Source of the DNA: Tomocerus qinae
Taxonomy: Eukaryota > Arthropoda > Collembola > Entomobryomorpha > Tomoceridae
Assembly: GCA_020055645.1 (NCBI GenBank)
Contig: CM034546.1
Location: 86,862,001 to 86,926,000, forward strand
Direction of reading: 5' to 3'
Length of the DNA: 64,000 nucleotides
A program made the position numbers and the translations under genes. Positions 9,743 to 19,751 of this stretch are shown here, piece after piece; position 1 is the stretch's first letter; each line of letters begins with the position of its first letter. A model generated the notes under the pieces. That model did not search any database, was not told the origin of the DNA, and saw nothing but the letters and a program-made list of their open reading frames with translations.

Positions 9743-12700
9743 GCAGTGAGACTGAGGAAGCCACTCTCACTCATTTATTTGCTTCCAAAGAAATTCCACA
9801 AGTCCTTGTAAATATTGAAAATAATTGTTACATTTCTTTATTTGACACTGGATCATCACACACTTTTATTGATGAATCCACATTTCAAACTTTAAATTTA
9901 AAGTTAAACCCTCCTGAAATTAAGGAAGTAAATTTAGCCAATTTATCTAAAGTAAAAACTTTGGGTTCTTGTAAATTACGGATAAAATTAGCTAGTAGAA
10001 ATTTTACTTTCAATTTCCATATCTTGAAAAATTTGCCATGTCCAATTGTACTTGGATGGGATTTCATGAGATTTTCCAGCATTCTTTTAGATCCTGATAC
10101 CGGATCCTTTATTTTCAAGAAAAAGCCAAGGCAATCCTATTCCCTATACAACCAAAACTTTTTATGTGCCTTGCAAGGTTTAAATCCAACACAAGAACAA
10201 GAATTGGATACCTTAATTAAAACTTTTCCCCAAGTCTTTTCTGGAAAGATCGGAACTTATAAATTTGCGGAAGCAGAAATTATAGCCCGTGGATCTCCAG
10301 TTGCCATGAAACCGTACCCAGTTTCCCACGTCAAACTTGAAGCAATTCAGCGACACGTTGACCAAATGCTAGAATTAGGAATAATCCAACCTTCTAAGTC
10401 CGAATGGTGTTCTCCAGTCAATCTTTGTAAACAAGGAGACGATTTCAGATTCTGTATTGACTACAGACAGTTGAACAGCAAAATTGCTGCAGATCCATTT
10501 CCAACCCCGAATATCCAAGAACTTATTCATAGGCTAGGAAATGCGAATTTTATCAGCACCATTGACTTAAAGAAAGGCTATTGGCAAATCAAATTACACC
10601 CTGACTCAGTTAAATACACTGCTTTCATTTGCGAACCAGGGAAATTTGAATTTAAATTTTTGCCATTTGGTCTCAAAACAGCTACTGGAATTTTCCAAAG
10701 AATTATGAACCAAGTTTTAGCGCCATGTAGAGGGAAATTCGCGGATTCGTATTTGGACGATTTAAAAATTTACAGTCAGACTTGGACTGAACATTTAGAA
10801 CATCTTAGAATAGTTTTCCAGCTTTTAGCTGACGCTGGGTTCACTGCCAACGTTGACAAATGTTGTTTTGGCAAAACCTCAGTTAAATATCTCGGATTTG
10901 TTATTACACCCGAGGGCGTCCAAACCAATCCCGAAAAGATTGAACCAATTAAAAGTTATCCCAGACCTCAGAATGCTAAGGGTGTCAAAAGATTTCTCGG
11001 TCTCTGTTCTTGGTACAGACACTTTATCCCAGATTTCGCCAAAGAAACTTTTCATTTAATTAAATTGCTTAAGAAATCTGTAAAGTTCGTTTGGGGAGCA
11101 GAGCAACAGAACGCTTTTGACAAAATTAGGACTCTGATATGCGACGCTACTACTCTAGCATTTCCAGATTTTTCTAGACCTTTCATTTTAAGAACCGATG
11201 CTTGTAAGGAGGGATTAGGCGCATGTCTATCTCAATCTACAGCAGACGGTAAAGAAAGACCAATAGCCTTTGCTTCACGTTCCCTCAGCCCTGGTGAACA
11301 AAATTACCATGCATGTGAGCAGGAATGTTTAGCAATAGTTTGGGCTTTAAAGAAGTTTGAAACTTACTTGGATTGCCAAGTTTTTCAATTGCAAACTGAC
11401 AATAAAGCTCTAACCTGGCTAAATAAAATGAAATCGGTAAATTCAAAATTCATGCGATGGGCTTTACAAATACAAGAATTCCAACCCCAAATTACCCATA
11501 TTCCCGGCAGACATAATCTAGTAGCAGACGCTTTAAGTAGAGCAGCAACTGGTGAGCCAGAAGAAGAGGAATTGAAAGAAGAAATGTATACTCCAACTAA
11601 AGTTCCAATTCCCTTCCTCTGTACTTTTACTCCCACTATTACTGTTGACTCATTGCGCGTTGCCCAAAAAGCTGACCCTGAGACTCAAGCTTTAATAGCT
11701 GATCTGCCTAAAGGATTTGAAGTTCGAAATGGTATTTTCGGTCGGTTAAATAAGACAGGAATTCATTATCCATTTATCCCAACTGATTTACGCACAGCCA
11801 TCCTCGAGTATTTCCATGATGCTCCTGGATCGGGTCATCTAGGTTATAGAAAGACTTTGCTAAAAATTCTTAGAAGAGTTTTCTGGTTCGGTATGCATGA
11901 AGATATTCTACAGTACGTTCGGTCTTGTCATATCTGTCAGTCAGTTAAAACACCAAATCAGTTACCAGCTGGTCAACTGAAAAACACAGTGACAAGAGGT
12001 CCTTGGGAACTCTTGGCAATAGACATGATGGGTCCATTTCCTAGAACTGCTCGTAGAAATACTCAGCTATTGGTAGTAGTCGATCATTTCACTAAATGGG
12101 TCGAACTTTTTCCTTTAGTTGATGCTAGAACTAGTAAAGTCATGGACGTATTACAGCAACAAATTTTTTCTCGTTTTGGTGCACCAAACGCTCTGTTGTC
12201 TGACAATGCCACAAATTTTCGTTCCAAAGACTTAGATAATATGTGCAAAGAGTGGGGAATAAAACATAAGTACACTACTACTTATCATCCGCAGAGTAAT
12301 ATAGTAGAGCGAGTCAATCGTAATATTAGGGCAATTCTTTCATCATATATTAGCAAGCAGCATAACAAATGGGATGAAAACCTTAATATGGTGGCGTTAG
12401 CTTTACGTACTGCAATTAGTGATACAACAGGTTTTTCACCGGCTATGCTTACATTTGGTCGCGAGCTTAAACTGCCTATCGATCATTGGTTAGAAGATGA
12501 TTGCGAGGAAGTCATAGAGTCACGAGTTGTATATAAAAATGAATTAATTTCTAGGTTAAAACGTGTCTATGATGCAGCCGTGTCCAACATGACAAAAGCA
12601 CAAGCTAGTCAAGCTGTTCATTATAATAAAAAGCATAAACCTGTCTCATACAAGTTAGGTGATTTAGTTCTACTCAGAACCCACTACTTGTCAAACAAAG

Positions 12701-12879
12701 ATAAAAAATTTGTTAAGAAATTTGCCTTTAGATTTATCGGTCCTTATCGAGTAACCAAAGTAGTCACTGACTTAACTTATGAGTTAATTGACGTTTTCAC
12801 TGGTGAAAATAGAGGAGTACACAACACCATGAATCTTAAACCATATTTTGATAGACCCAACACTGTTTACAATTTTTAA
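9721..12879 (+). CDS. pol: Pol polyprotein: protease, reverse transcriptase, RNase H, integrase
   Basis: The frame is open from 9679 and has no ATG near its start, consistent with synthesis as Gag-Pol. Residues below are numbered from the codon at 9739. Aspartic protease: DTGSS at 36-40. Reverse transcriptase about 190-440, catalytic YLDD at 338-341. RNase H: D487, then TDN (D554) and ADALS (D597). Integrase: zinc-binding H693, H700, C730, C733; catalytic D762, D822 and E857, the D-D-35-E spacing; then a GPY/F module at 1001-1003. No chromodomain. The order RT-RNase H-integrase places it in Ty3/Gypsy. No stop or frameshift seen. It makes, processes and integrates the element's cDNA. Confidence 0.96.
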   Translation, partial: SQIGKQVSSETEEATLTHLFASKEIPQVLVNIENNCYISLFDTGSSHTFIDESTFQTLNLKLNPPEIKEVNLANLSKVKTLGSCKLRIKLASRNFTFNFHILKNLPCPIVLGWDFMRFSSILLDPDTGSFIFKKKPRQSYSLYNQNFLCALQGLNPTQEQELDTLIKTFPQVFSGKIGTYKFAEAEIIARGSPVAMKPYPVSHVKLEAIQRHVDQMLELGIIQPSKSEWCSPVNLCKQGDDFRFCIDYRQLNSKIAADPFPTPNIQELIHRLGNANFISTIDLKKGYWQIKLHPDSVKYTAFICEPGKFEFKFLPFGLKTATGIFQRIMNQVLAPCRGKFADSYLDDLKIYSQTWTEHLEHLRIVFQLLADAGFTANVDKCCFGKTSVKYLGFVITPEGVQTNPEKIEPIKSYPRPQNAKGVKRFLGLCSWYRHFIPDFAKETFHLIKLLKKSVKFVWGAEQQNAFDKIRTLICDATTLAFPDFSRPFILRTDACKEGLGACLSQSTADGKERPIAFASRSLSPGEQNYHACEQECLAIVWALKKFETYLDCQVFQLQTDNKALTWLNKMKSVNSKFMRWALQIQEFQPQITHIPGRHNLVADALSRAATGEPEEEELKEEMYTPTKVPIPFLCTFTPTITVDSLRVAQKADPETQALIADLPKGFEVRNGIFGRLNKTGIHYPFIPTDLRTAILEYFHDAPGSGHLGYRKTLLKILRRVFWFGMHEDILQYVRSCHICQSVKTPNQLPAGQLKNTVTRGPWELLAIDMMGPFPRTARRNTQLLVVVDHFTKWVELFPLVDARTSKVMDVLQQQIFSRFGAPNALLSDNATNFRSKDLDNMCKEWGIKHKYTTTYHPQSNIVERVNRNIRAILSSYISKQHNKWDENLNMVALALRTAISDTTGFSPAMLTFGRELKLPIDHWLEDDCEEVIESRVVYKNELISRLKRVYDAAVSNMTKAQASQAVHYNKKHKPVSYKLGDLVLLRTHYLSNKDKKFVKKFAFRFIGPYRVTKVVTDLTYELIDVFTGENRGVHNTMNLKPYFDRPNTVYNF

Positions 12880-13026
12880 GGATATTATTGTAAGTTGAGG
12901 AATTATATGTTCGGCCAAGGTCCATGTAACTCTGCGCAGAATTCCTACATACCTTGTCGCCCTTGTAAATTTAATTTAAGTTAATTAATTGTCATAATCA
13001 CTAGTTTACTTCTAATTAAAATCCAG

Positions 13027-13611
13027 ATGGATACTCCTATTAATTGGGAACAACAGAAGTTCGAACATTATCGTGATTTCTTCCACCGAGTTCGTACTCA
13101 AATGCTTGCAATTCCGTACTATGCACGACTACCAGCTCAACAATTTGAATTTGAAGCTACTCGTCGCACTTGCCTTGGGTTATGTCCGGAACTAGCCAAA
13201 TATCTTCCACCAAACCCGAAGGACCATCCGACCTGTGGAGTTACTCTTCGTATTGCTTTGGATCCAGTTCTTTTCGATTGGGCTCTTGCTGTCGCTTTGA
13301 AAAATGATGTTGATTCGGAAACTGATGGCCACAGTTCTGGAGACAAATCATTCGAAATTCCAGCATCACAGAGTACACCGCCCGATCTAACTATCCAAAT
13401 CGCAAATTCTCCGCCAGCGAAGGAACCTCCAAGGAAGGTCTTAAAAATTAAACGTCTTCGAAAATCCAGGGATGGAAAAATCGTTCTAAATTGTTATAAC
13501 TGCCATCTACCTGGCCATTTTCGTTTTCAGTGCACAAATCCTAAAGCTCCAAGATGTTGGTTCAGTCGCATGAAAAGAAGACAAGAGCAAGCCAATTTGA
13601 AACGACAATAG
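13027..13611 (+). CDS. ORF3: zinc-knuckle protein between pol and the 3' LTR
   Basis: 194 residues, beginning directly after a splice-acceptor-like TTCTAATTAAAATCCAG, so it is probably read from a spliced message. Residues 1-95 look folded (Trp/Tyr/Phe-rich, Cys 49, 53 and 70). Residues 96-135 are Ser/Pro-rich and disordered, and 136-150 are strongly basic. One CCHC zinc knuckle is C156, C159, H164, C169 (CX2CX4HX4C), followed by a basic tail. There is no signal peptide or membrane segment, so it is not an envelope although it occupies the env position. A second nucleic-acid-binding protein separate from Gag is the simplest reading. Family not recognised. Confidence 0.8.
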   Translation: MDTPINWEQQKFEHYRDFFHRVRTQMLAIPYYARLPAQQFEFEATRRTCLGLCPELAKYLPPNPKDHPTCGVTLRIALDPVLFDWALAVALKNDVDSETDGHSSGDKSFEIPASQSTPPDLTIQIANSPPAKEPPRKVLKIKRLRKSRDGKIVLNCYNCHLPGHFRFQCTNPKAPRCWFSRMKRRQEQANLKRQ

Positions 13612-13625
13612 ATGTCGCTTTTTTC

Positions 13626-13635
13626 GGTGGGGGGC
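13626..13635 (+). other. Polypurine tract
   Basis: GGTGGGGGGC immediately precedes the first base of the 3' LTR, where plus-strand DNA synthesis is primed. The preceding GTCGCTTTTTTC supplies the usual T-run. Confidence 0.7.
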
Positions 13636-14719
13636 TATATAAGGTACAACGGACTGTCGTTGTACTTATTTTGTTTAATCTGGAGCTGTCTATGCTAATG
13701 CGCATAGAGCAGCACTCAGAGTTAGTTTGTTTATTGTTGCATGCATAAATGTACCGTTAGAATTGTTCATGCACCTACATATGTATAAATATATTTATGT
13801 AACTAAAAACTAGATGTTACATTCCTAATCCCTATTGTCCTTTATAAAAAAGTCCCGTTATTCCTAAAGTCCCTTTCACTTAATTTTCCTAAATATTATT
13901 TAGGAAAATTAAGGGTCAATTGGATGCAAGCAGCATTCGGCCATAAGAGCCCATGTATTATTTTTGCTGCTTTAATCCCTCAAAAATTAAATAATAATGA
14001 GGGACTTGCATATAATTACCCGGGGTCAAAAGACAAAGGACCTCGAAGGCTATAAAAAGCCTTCGAGCTCCTTTAGTCGGGATCAGTCTATCCAGTAAGT
14101 TGCTTTCGTCAACTAAGAGGATCATTCTGTCGCCAAGAAGTATCTTTCGATACTAGTCGGCTGTTCTTTTGGAGATTGCTAAGTCAATCGGATCGGGTCG
14201 CCCCATTCTTGCCCTTACGTGAAGTTGCACTAAGTCAACTAGTCGTAAGTCAATCTTCGATTTATTTAAGTTTATTCTAGGTGTTAAGATAGATTTTAGT
14301 TAGTGAGTTAGTTAATTAATTAGTATTTAGTTAGTAATTGGTGTTAGTAGTAGCCAGAAGTCATTGTATTATATTATTGTCCAAGTTCTTCAATGAACAA
14401 ATAATATCCGTACCTCTTGCTACACCCTGTAAATTCTCGTGTGTTGTGTGTACCTCATTCCTCTCACCTGCAACATCGTTCCTCGTTCCTATCTTCCAGG
14501 ATACCTATCTTATGGCTAGCATAGGGAATTGTCAACTCAGACTCCTGCTTGCTTAAACCTAGCCTATCATCCTCCATATGCTAACATAGCTCTACCTTTA
14601 CCTCACACCCACCTTTCATCCTTACCTCATCCATGTACTAGGAAATAATAATTTTCTCCTATTATTTTTGCCTTAGCTATTTATTGCAATTTTTCAGCTT
14701 TAATTATTAGTTTGCTATA
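13636..14719 (+). repeat. 3' LTR
   Basis: Same length (1084 bp) and ends as the 5' LTR, with about four differences. It is followed by the target duplication ATTAT (14720-14724) and then TAGGAATCATTTACC. That flank matches the interrupted repeat (TATGAATCATTTGC in the sister copies). Confidence 0.93.
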
Positions 14720-14769
14720 ATTATTAGGAATCATTTACCAACTAAACAACACAAGGAGGAATGGTGTCA

Positions 14770-15665
14770 CGTAAACTGGTCTTCGAGCATTAGTAAACTG
14801 GTCTTCCCGAAAAACCAACTGGTCTTCCCGTAAAAGTAAACTGGTCTTCCTGAAAAACCAACTGGTCTTCCCGTAAAAGTAAACTGGTCTTCCCGCAAAA
14901 CCAACTGGTCTTCCCGTAAAAGTAAACTGGTCTTCCCGTAAAACCAACTGGTCTTCCCGTAAAAGTAAACTGGTCTTCCCGTAAAACCAACTGGTCTTCC
15001 CGTAAAAGTAAACTGGTCTTCCCGTAAAAGTAAACTCGTCTTAAGAGTCTGACTATGCAAAATAATTCTAATGATAATATAATGTGATATAAACTGTTAC
15101 ATGTTTATTAGTCCTTTTATGTGCATCAAAAATGAAATAGTAATTAACAGTCATTTGAATTAATTGTAAGTGAATTACACAAAACCACTGATTTAAAATT
15201 TTACGAATGTTACAGCCAAGGTAGGTAAAATTTTTTTTACTTACCTTGGTTACAGCCATAGTATACAACTCTAAGTTCTGCAGAAGACTGAAGTGATGGC
15301 TTCGAAAGTTGTATGTTGTATTCCGTACGAGTAAAGACAATGAGATAAGAATATGATTGCATAAATTAGTTTTGTATAATCATTTAACATACAATATACT
15401 TCCTATCTATCCTATCTATAGACGTCATGGCTTACAGTAAGACCAGTTTACTTATACGGGAGGACCAGTTTACTTTTACGGGAGGACCAGTTTACTTTTA
15501 CGGGAGGACCAGTTTGTTTTTAGGGAGGACCAGTTTACTTTTACGGGAGGACCAGTTTGTTTTTAGGGAGGACCAGTTTACTTTTACGGGAGGACCAGTT
15601 TGTTTTTCGGGAGGACCAGTTTACTTATGCCCAAAAGACCAGTTTACTAAGACCAGTTTACATAC
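14770..15665. mobile_element. Foldback element with tandem-repeat inverted ends
   Basis: The left end (about 14772-15040) is an array of 21/22-bp units, AACTGGTCTTCCCGTAAAA, about 12 copies. The right end (about 15435-15660) is the inverse array, ACCAGTTTACTTTTACGGGAGG, about 10 copies. The flanks AAGGAGGAATGG and CAGGAGGAATAT are similar. The middle (15060-15420) has no supported gene. Inverted ends built of short tandem repeats are the hallmark of Drosophila FB elements; homology to FB is not claimed. The frames across the arrays are repeat translations. Confidence 0.7.
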
Positions 15666-16355
15666 GACCAGGAGGAATATTACTTCTGTGATATGTACAA
15701 AGTAATTAAAACTATGAGATGGAAATTATTTAACCAGTTGGCTCTTGCACTCTAGGGGTAAAAATCGTATCCTAATCCTAAGTTACTAGGGAAGTTTGTC
15801 ATAGATACTGACCATTTTATGGCAGAAATTTCTGACAATTTTTAATACTTATTTTGAAAAATATACCACCCAGACTGAGTTATTTTCCTGGTCTAATAAT
15901 GCAGATTGGTAATCACTTAATAAATTCTATAATATAGGTATTCTACAGTATGCCATTGCACAAGCATTGCAAGATACATCCTTTATGCCAAAATACTAAC
16001 ACTTGATATGAAAAATAAAAATTCATTTCAACACAACTAAATGAACAATGAATTACACTCTAAAATATTTTTCTTATAAGTAAGTACAACTGACATAAAT
16101 TTTGTAAATTTGCTATTCGTGAACAAATTTTAATTTACAGACCTATATTTTAATATTAGATAAAGACGAATTTTGAAGCGACTAGCAGGAGGGCATTTAG
16201 TTATTATTCCTCCAATAACAAAACGGAGAAATTCTTTGTAACTGATTATATAGTGGGATGTAGGCCATTGAAATAATTTTGAAAAAAACGCTCTTGGTAT
16301 TGTTCTCAGTATTATAAACACACATATTATATGGAAAGCATATATAATAAATTTG
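15666..16355. other. No gene recognised
   Basis: AT-rich sequence with no conserved peptide, terminal repeat or RNA gene that I can support. Confidence 0.4.
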
Positions 16356-16359
16356 ATAA

Positions 16360-16545
16360 ACAAAATTTCTAGATAATCAGAATATGGCGTAATTAAAAAA
16401 ACATTTATGCACACCAGTCATAATAATAATAATATTGAGACAATTAATTTGCATAACATGATTATAACAATTTAAACCGAGAGACTGGCGCATTAATGTT
16501 TTCTAAATCCTATTCATATTCTGATTATCCAGAATTTTGATCTAA
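16360..16545. repeat. Short inverted pair of the GGGAGACGC family
   Basis: TCTAGATAATCAGAATATGGCG at about 16367 is the inverse of TATTCTGATTATCCAGAATT near 16515. Between them are CACACCAGTC and GAGACTGGCG. It resembles a truncated, internally deleted copy of the elements at 4595-5480 and 28556-29512. Confidence 0.5.
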
Positions 16546-16867
16546 TATATATGCATTCCATATAATTAATATGTAGGTCTATAATACCAAAATGATCTTC
16601 AATGGCTAGCATCTCACTAATAATTTATTATCATCAGATATAATTCATTCAGACGATACTAATAATTAATTGCATTAAATTTATTGTTTAAATTTTATTT
16701 CGTAATGCATTCCAGAAAATGCAATGAAATATGGTCAGCTAATACCTCTATGTTAGAATGTGATCGAATTTCCAGTAAAACTATTTTTGGGAGTGATTCT
16801 TTCCGTGGCTGGAGATTATTTCTATTTTTATTGCAATTAAATTCAATTTTACACGATAATACACATA

Positions 16868-17062
16868 ACTCACGTAGTCAGTCACTGGTGACAGAATTTT
16901 CACTACGTGACGTATGTGTATTTAGTCATTCATAGATGTTTCGTTGACTACGTGACCTTCACGTATTTAGTCCCCCACTAGAGGAAAATTGACTACGTAA
17001 CTGTCATGTATTTGGTCATTGAAAGGTGTTTCTATCACTACGCAAGGGTCACGTAGTCAGTA
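16868..17062. repeat. Degenerate direct repeats with ACTACGTGAC/CACGTA cores
   Basis: Four to five loose copies of a unit built around GACTACGTGAC and TCACGTATTTAGTCA occur within 195 bp. The cores are palindromic CACGT/ACGTG boxes. Spacing is irregular, so this may be a regulatory cluster or a decayed tandem array. No gene is seen between 16546 and 17396. Confidence 0.5.
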
Positions 17063-17396
17063 GCCAAATGGTTAATGACTTATCTACAAATATTTTAACT
17101 GTCTATGATTCACGAAAGACCCAAAATGCACACATAATTACGGTAGTACTGTTCTACATTTATTATAGCAGATAGCTAGATCAATTACACTGAAATGAAG
17201 ACAATATTTATACCGAATTAGCAGACTTAACTTTAACCATAACGAATGCCACTTGCCATTAATGTTACAATATAACATACAATAACGCATTGAGACCTAA
17301 TATTGTACCATTCTGTAATTAATAAAAGTAAAATACTGATAGAACCAACGAACAACAGGTATTTTTCAATATAAATTAACTAAGAATAAACGATAT

Positions 17397-17515
17397 TTAA
17401 ACATTCTCAGCATTTTCTGGTAAGGTGCGCCCTTTTTTATGCTGGTGATGACGGAGTTTTGAGAAAACTTTGCTTAATTTCCCGAAAAAAGAAAACTTAA
17501 TTAGCTCGCAAAGTA
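17397..17515 (-). other. Terminal-exon-like tail, ends PENAENV-stop
   Basis: Read on the minus strand, the sequence continues from the foldback arm (17510-17990) into a basic segment with HKKGR and ends ENAENV at a stop (17397-17399). Three other places (38446, 57391, 59101) end in the same way: KKGY or DTTDE, then ESAERV, ESPETV or ASEAV. I take it as one member of a repeated C-terminal exon family. Function unknown. Confidence 0.5.
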
Positions 17516-17990
17516 AAAGAATACCGAATGTGCACTCATTGTTTAAAGTCGTATTGCAAAACGAATGTTTACTTACTAGTGTGAGCAAATGATTCATAAT
17601 AATAATAATATGACTCCGTTGGTATACCGTTGTAGCTCGAAAAGTATAATAATACCGAATGTGCACTCGTTGTTTAAAATCGTATTGGAAAACAAATGTT
17701 TATTTAATAGTGTGAGCAAATGATTCATAATAATATGATTCAGTTGTACTTTCCACCTGGAAAAGCCTTTGGGTGCATTCTGTGTAGGATATGTTATGAG
17801 TTGTATTGTATTTTGTAATAGTTGCAAAATTTTACTAAGATGTCCCCATTTGGGGAATCTATAAAATATTCGTTATAGCAATGGCCAATCAGAAGGCTGG
17901 ATTTCAAAAAATGTCAGCCAATCAGAGAGCGTATCGAGGTGCAACTTCGGCATGCTGGTACTAAGGCAATTAGTTATCAACAGTATGTAA
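17510..17990 (-). repeat. Foldback arm with paired CCAAT boxes (reverse copy)
   Basis: Inverse of 5570-5985, with CCAATCAGAAGGC and CCAATCAGAGAGC about 35 bp apart. It contains an internal duplication: the stretch with GTGCACTCATTG / GTGCACTCGTTG and GTGAGCAAATGATTCATAAT occurs twice (about 17530-17610 and 17655-17735). Both copies are uninterrupted at the place where the retrotransposon entered the forward arm. Confidence 0.7.
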
Positions 17991-18029
17991 TATATTATAC
18001 TGATATCAAACGACTGTAATGCAGAAGTC

Positions 18030-18290
18030 AAATGTTGCAATAAATATTCCCCCTGAGAATGTTTATGAAAATCAAAATTTTGAAATGAAATACTGTGTTT
18101 TGATTTATTATTCATTATAATAACCATGGATATTTTGGCCGCCTTCCCTCATTTCCGCATCGGCCATCATATAATTTGAATATCATTACAAAACTGCTGC
18201 ATTTTTTAATAGGAAACTCTCTAGACCCATTTGCGAGCAAATATGTGTAGATTCTAGACAAAAGTCCACCCGGTCGGTATACACTACCGA
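18030..18290 (-). repeat. Right terminal repeat of the large nested element
   Basis: Inverse of 876-1010 (GGCCGCCTTCCCTCATTTCC, then TAGATTCTAGAC). On its inner side lies another copy of the GCAATAAATATTCCCCCTGAG arm motif. See the entry at 876. Confidence 0.55.
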
Positions 18291-18299
18291 TGAAACGCT

Positions 18300-19130
18300 A
18301 TTGAGTCACTTTTAATTGCAGATATTGCAGTTGCAGTAACTTGGAGCCGAACACAGACAAGAAAAAACTTGGGAATTTAAAATTGCGACCGCTGACTGAC
18401 AGAAAATTGTATTTTCTATTTCGTTTCGGTTCACGGGACAAAATTAGACGAAAACATGAAATTTCCAAACAAATATTTATATTACCATGGGAATTAAGTG
18501 GATTGCGAGAAATGGTTTAGGTTAGGAGATATTCTTACTAATTTCTTTCAGCAAACTTATATATTTTCAGGGCGTAAGATTAAAATACGATGAACTTACA
18601 AGTTGAATGTAGTATCAATACAAGATTCATATGAGAAATAATGAAAATGGCCAGCGTATCCCATCCTCGAAACTTCTTTAGCACAGATAGGATAGGAAGC
18701 ATTATATATCCCTTCAATGCTAGATTTGTTACCAAAGGGTTAAATTTGTCGCCCGTCGGGTGTGTGTTAAAATTGATTTTAATGTGTGAAAGCTATGTCA
18801 CGCCCTACTGCCCTGTACGAAAGTCATTTTGGATATGATCGCTAGGCTGTTTCCATAGGGCTGTAAAACACAGATCTTTGTAAACTTAAATGGAGATTGA
18901 CCATCAAAATAGTAGAATTTAAAAATTTTTGCGTAAGGGACCCTTTTACTGAATTGAGTTACAGTTACAGCACTAATTCTTTTTTAAGTTTCTTCCCCAT
19001 GGGAAATATATAAACAATAAAAATAATCGCCCCCCTGGGGAAAACCTGGTCATACTCTACGACTACAATATTAATTTTGAAATTGGAAATTCAGTTGTCG
19101 GGTTTTTCCTAAGTTAAGACTCAATTAATT
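18300..19130. other. No gene recognised
   Basis: Apart from the AT-rich background and a CCCCATGGGAAATATATAAACAATAAA tract related to the foldback arms (about 18995), nothing is supportable here. Confidence 0.35.
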
Positions 19131-19136
19131 TATTAT

Positions 19137-19323
19137 CGTTATTTTGCTCGATAGCATTGTTCAGTGACCGGCCATTTTAACCAGCCGACCGGTTAATATG
19201 ACTAGCCGACTGGTCAAAAAGCTTTTTAGCCGGCTAAAATGGAACACTGCTCGATAGATGTCCCATCACTGCACTTGACTGTACATTCAGTGCATTGGTG
19301 GGGCATCTATCGAGCGCAATAAC
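19137..19323. repeat. Palindromic MITE interrupted by a second MITE
   Basis: GTTATTTTGCTCGATAG and, inverted, CTATCGAGCGCAATAAC form the outer ends. Inner arms are ATGTCCCATCACTGCACT and its inverse. The left arm is split at 19155-19249 by a second element. Confidence 0.65.
19155..19249. mobile_element. 95-bp hAT-type MITE, 8-bp TSD CTCGATAG
   Basis: CATTGTTCAGTGACC ... TGGAACACTG is flanked by CTCGATAG at 19147-19154 and again at 19250-19257. Removing it and one duplicate restores the palindrome around it. Internal inverted tracts (GGCCATTTTAACCAGCCG and CCGGCTAAAATGG) make it a hairpin. Confidence 0.72.
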
Positions 19324-19751
19324 CATGATTATTCCTTAGTGAGGTCCCCAATCCACCAGAGACTTATAATAAGAAACTCAACCATTTACCGCCGAGCCAT
19401 AAAACTAAAACACGCCAGTAGAGTCATAATAACTTTTGTGGCAGAAATCCCCGCGAAAGGAAGTAGATATACCTATAGATTGTAGAGTTTATATACATAA
19501 TTAGTCTGGAGTCGGAGTCGGAATTTAGCACTTTGCTCCAGCACCTCGCTCCATTACACAGCGTGCCCAATCTCTGAATCACCGGAAATAATTCAAATAG
19601 GACTTTATTTAATTCAAGCCAACACATTAGATCGAAAAACAAAATAATTGAACAATTTAAAACATTTTTACCGTGAAAATTTAATTTTTTCAAAATACTA
19701 AAAATGACCGCTCGAAGGAACTCACTTATACCATGGCGATTTACATTATAT

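Larger units (their letters stand above)
5991..14719 (+). mobile_element. Complete Ty3/Gypsy-type LTR retrotransposon
   Basis: An 8729-bp element with two 1084-bp LTRs that differ by about four substitutions (by eye). It is flanked by ATTAT on each side (5986-5990, 14720-14724). In order it carries: a tRNA primer site just after the 5' LTR, a two-exon ORF0, a long leader with tandem repeats, gag, pol in the -1 frame (protease, RT, RNase H, integrase: the Ty3/Gypsy order), a zinc-knuckle ORF3, and a G-rich polypurine tract abutting the 3' LTR. All frames are open and every catalytic motif I checked is present. It therefore looks recently inserted and possibly active. No envelope-like protein is present. 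Confidence 0.95.

Noticed and set aside
13027..13611. Envelope gene of an endogenous retrovirus
   Set aside because: No signal peptide, transmembrane segment or cleavage site; instead a CCHC knuckle and basic regions.
14735..15060. Overlapping frames reading LREDQFTFTGRPV
   Set aside because: Translation of the 21/22-bp foldback arm array.
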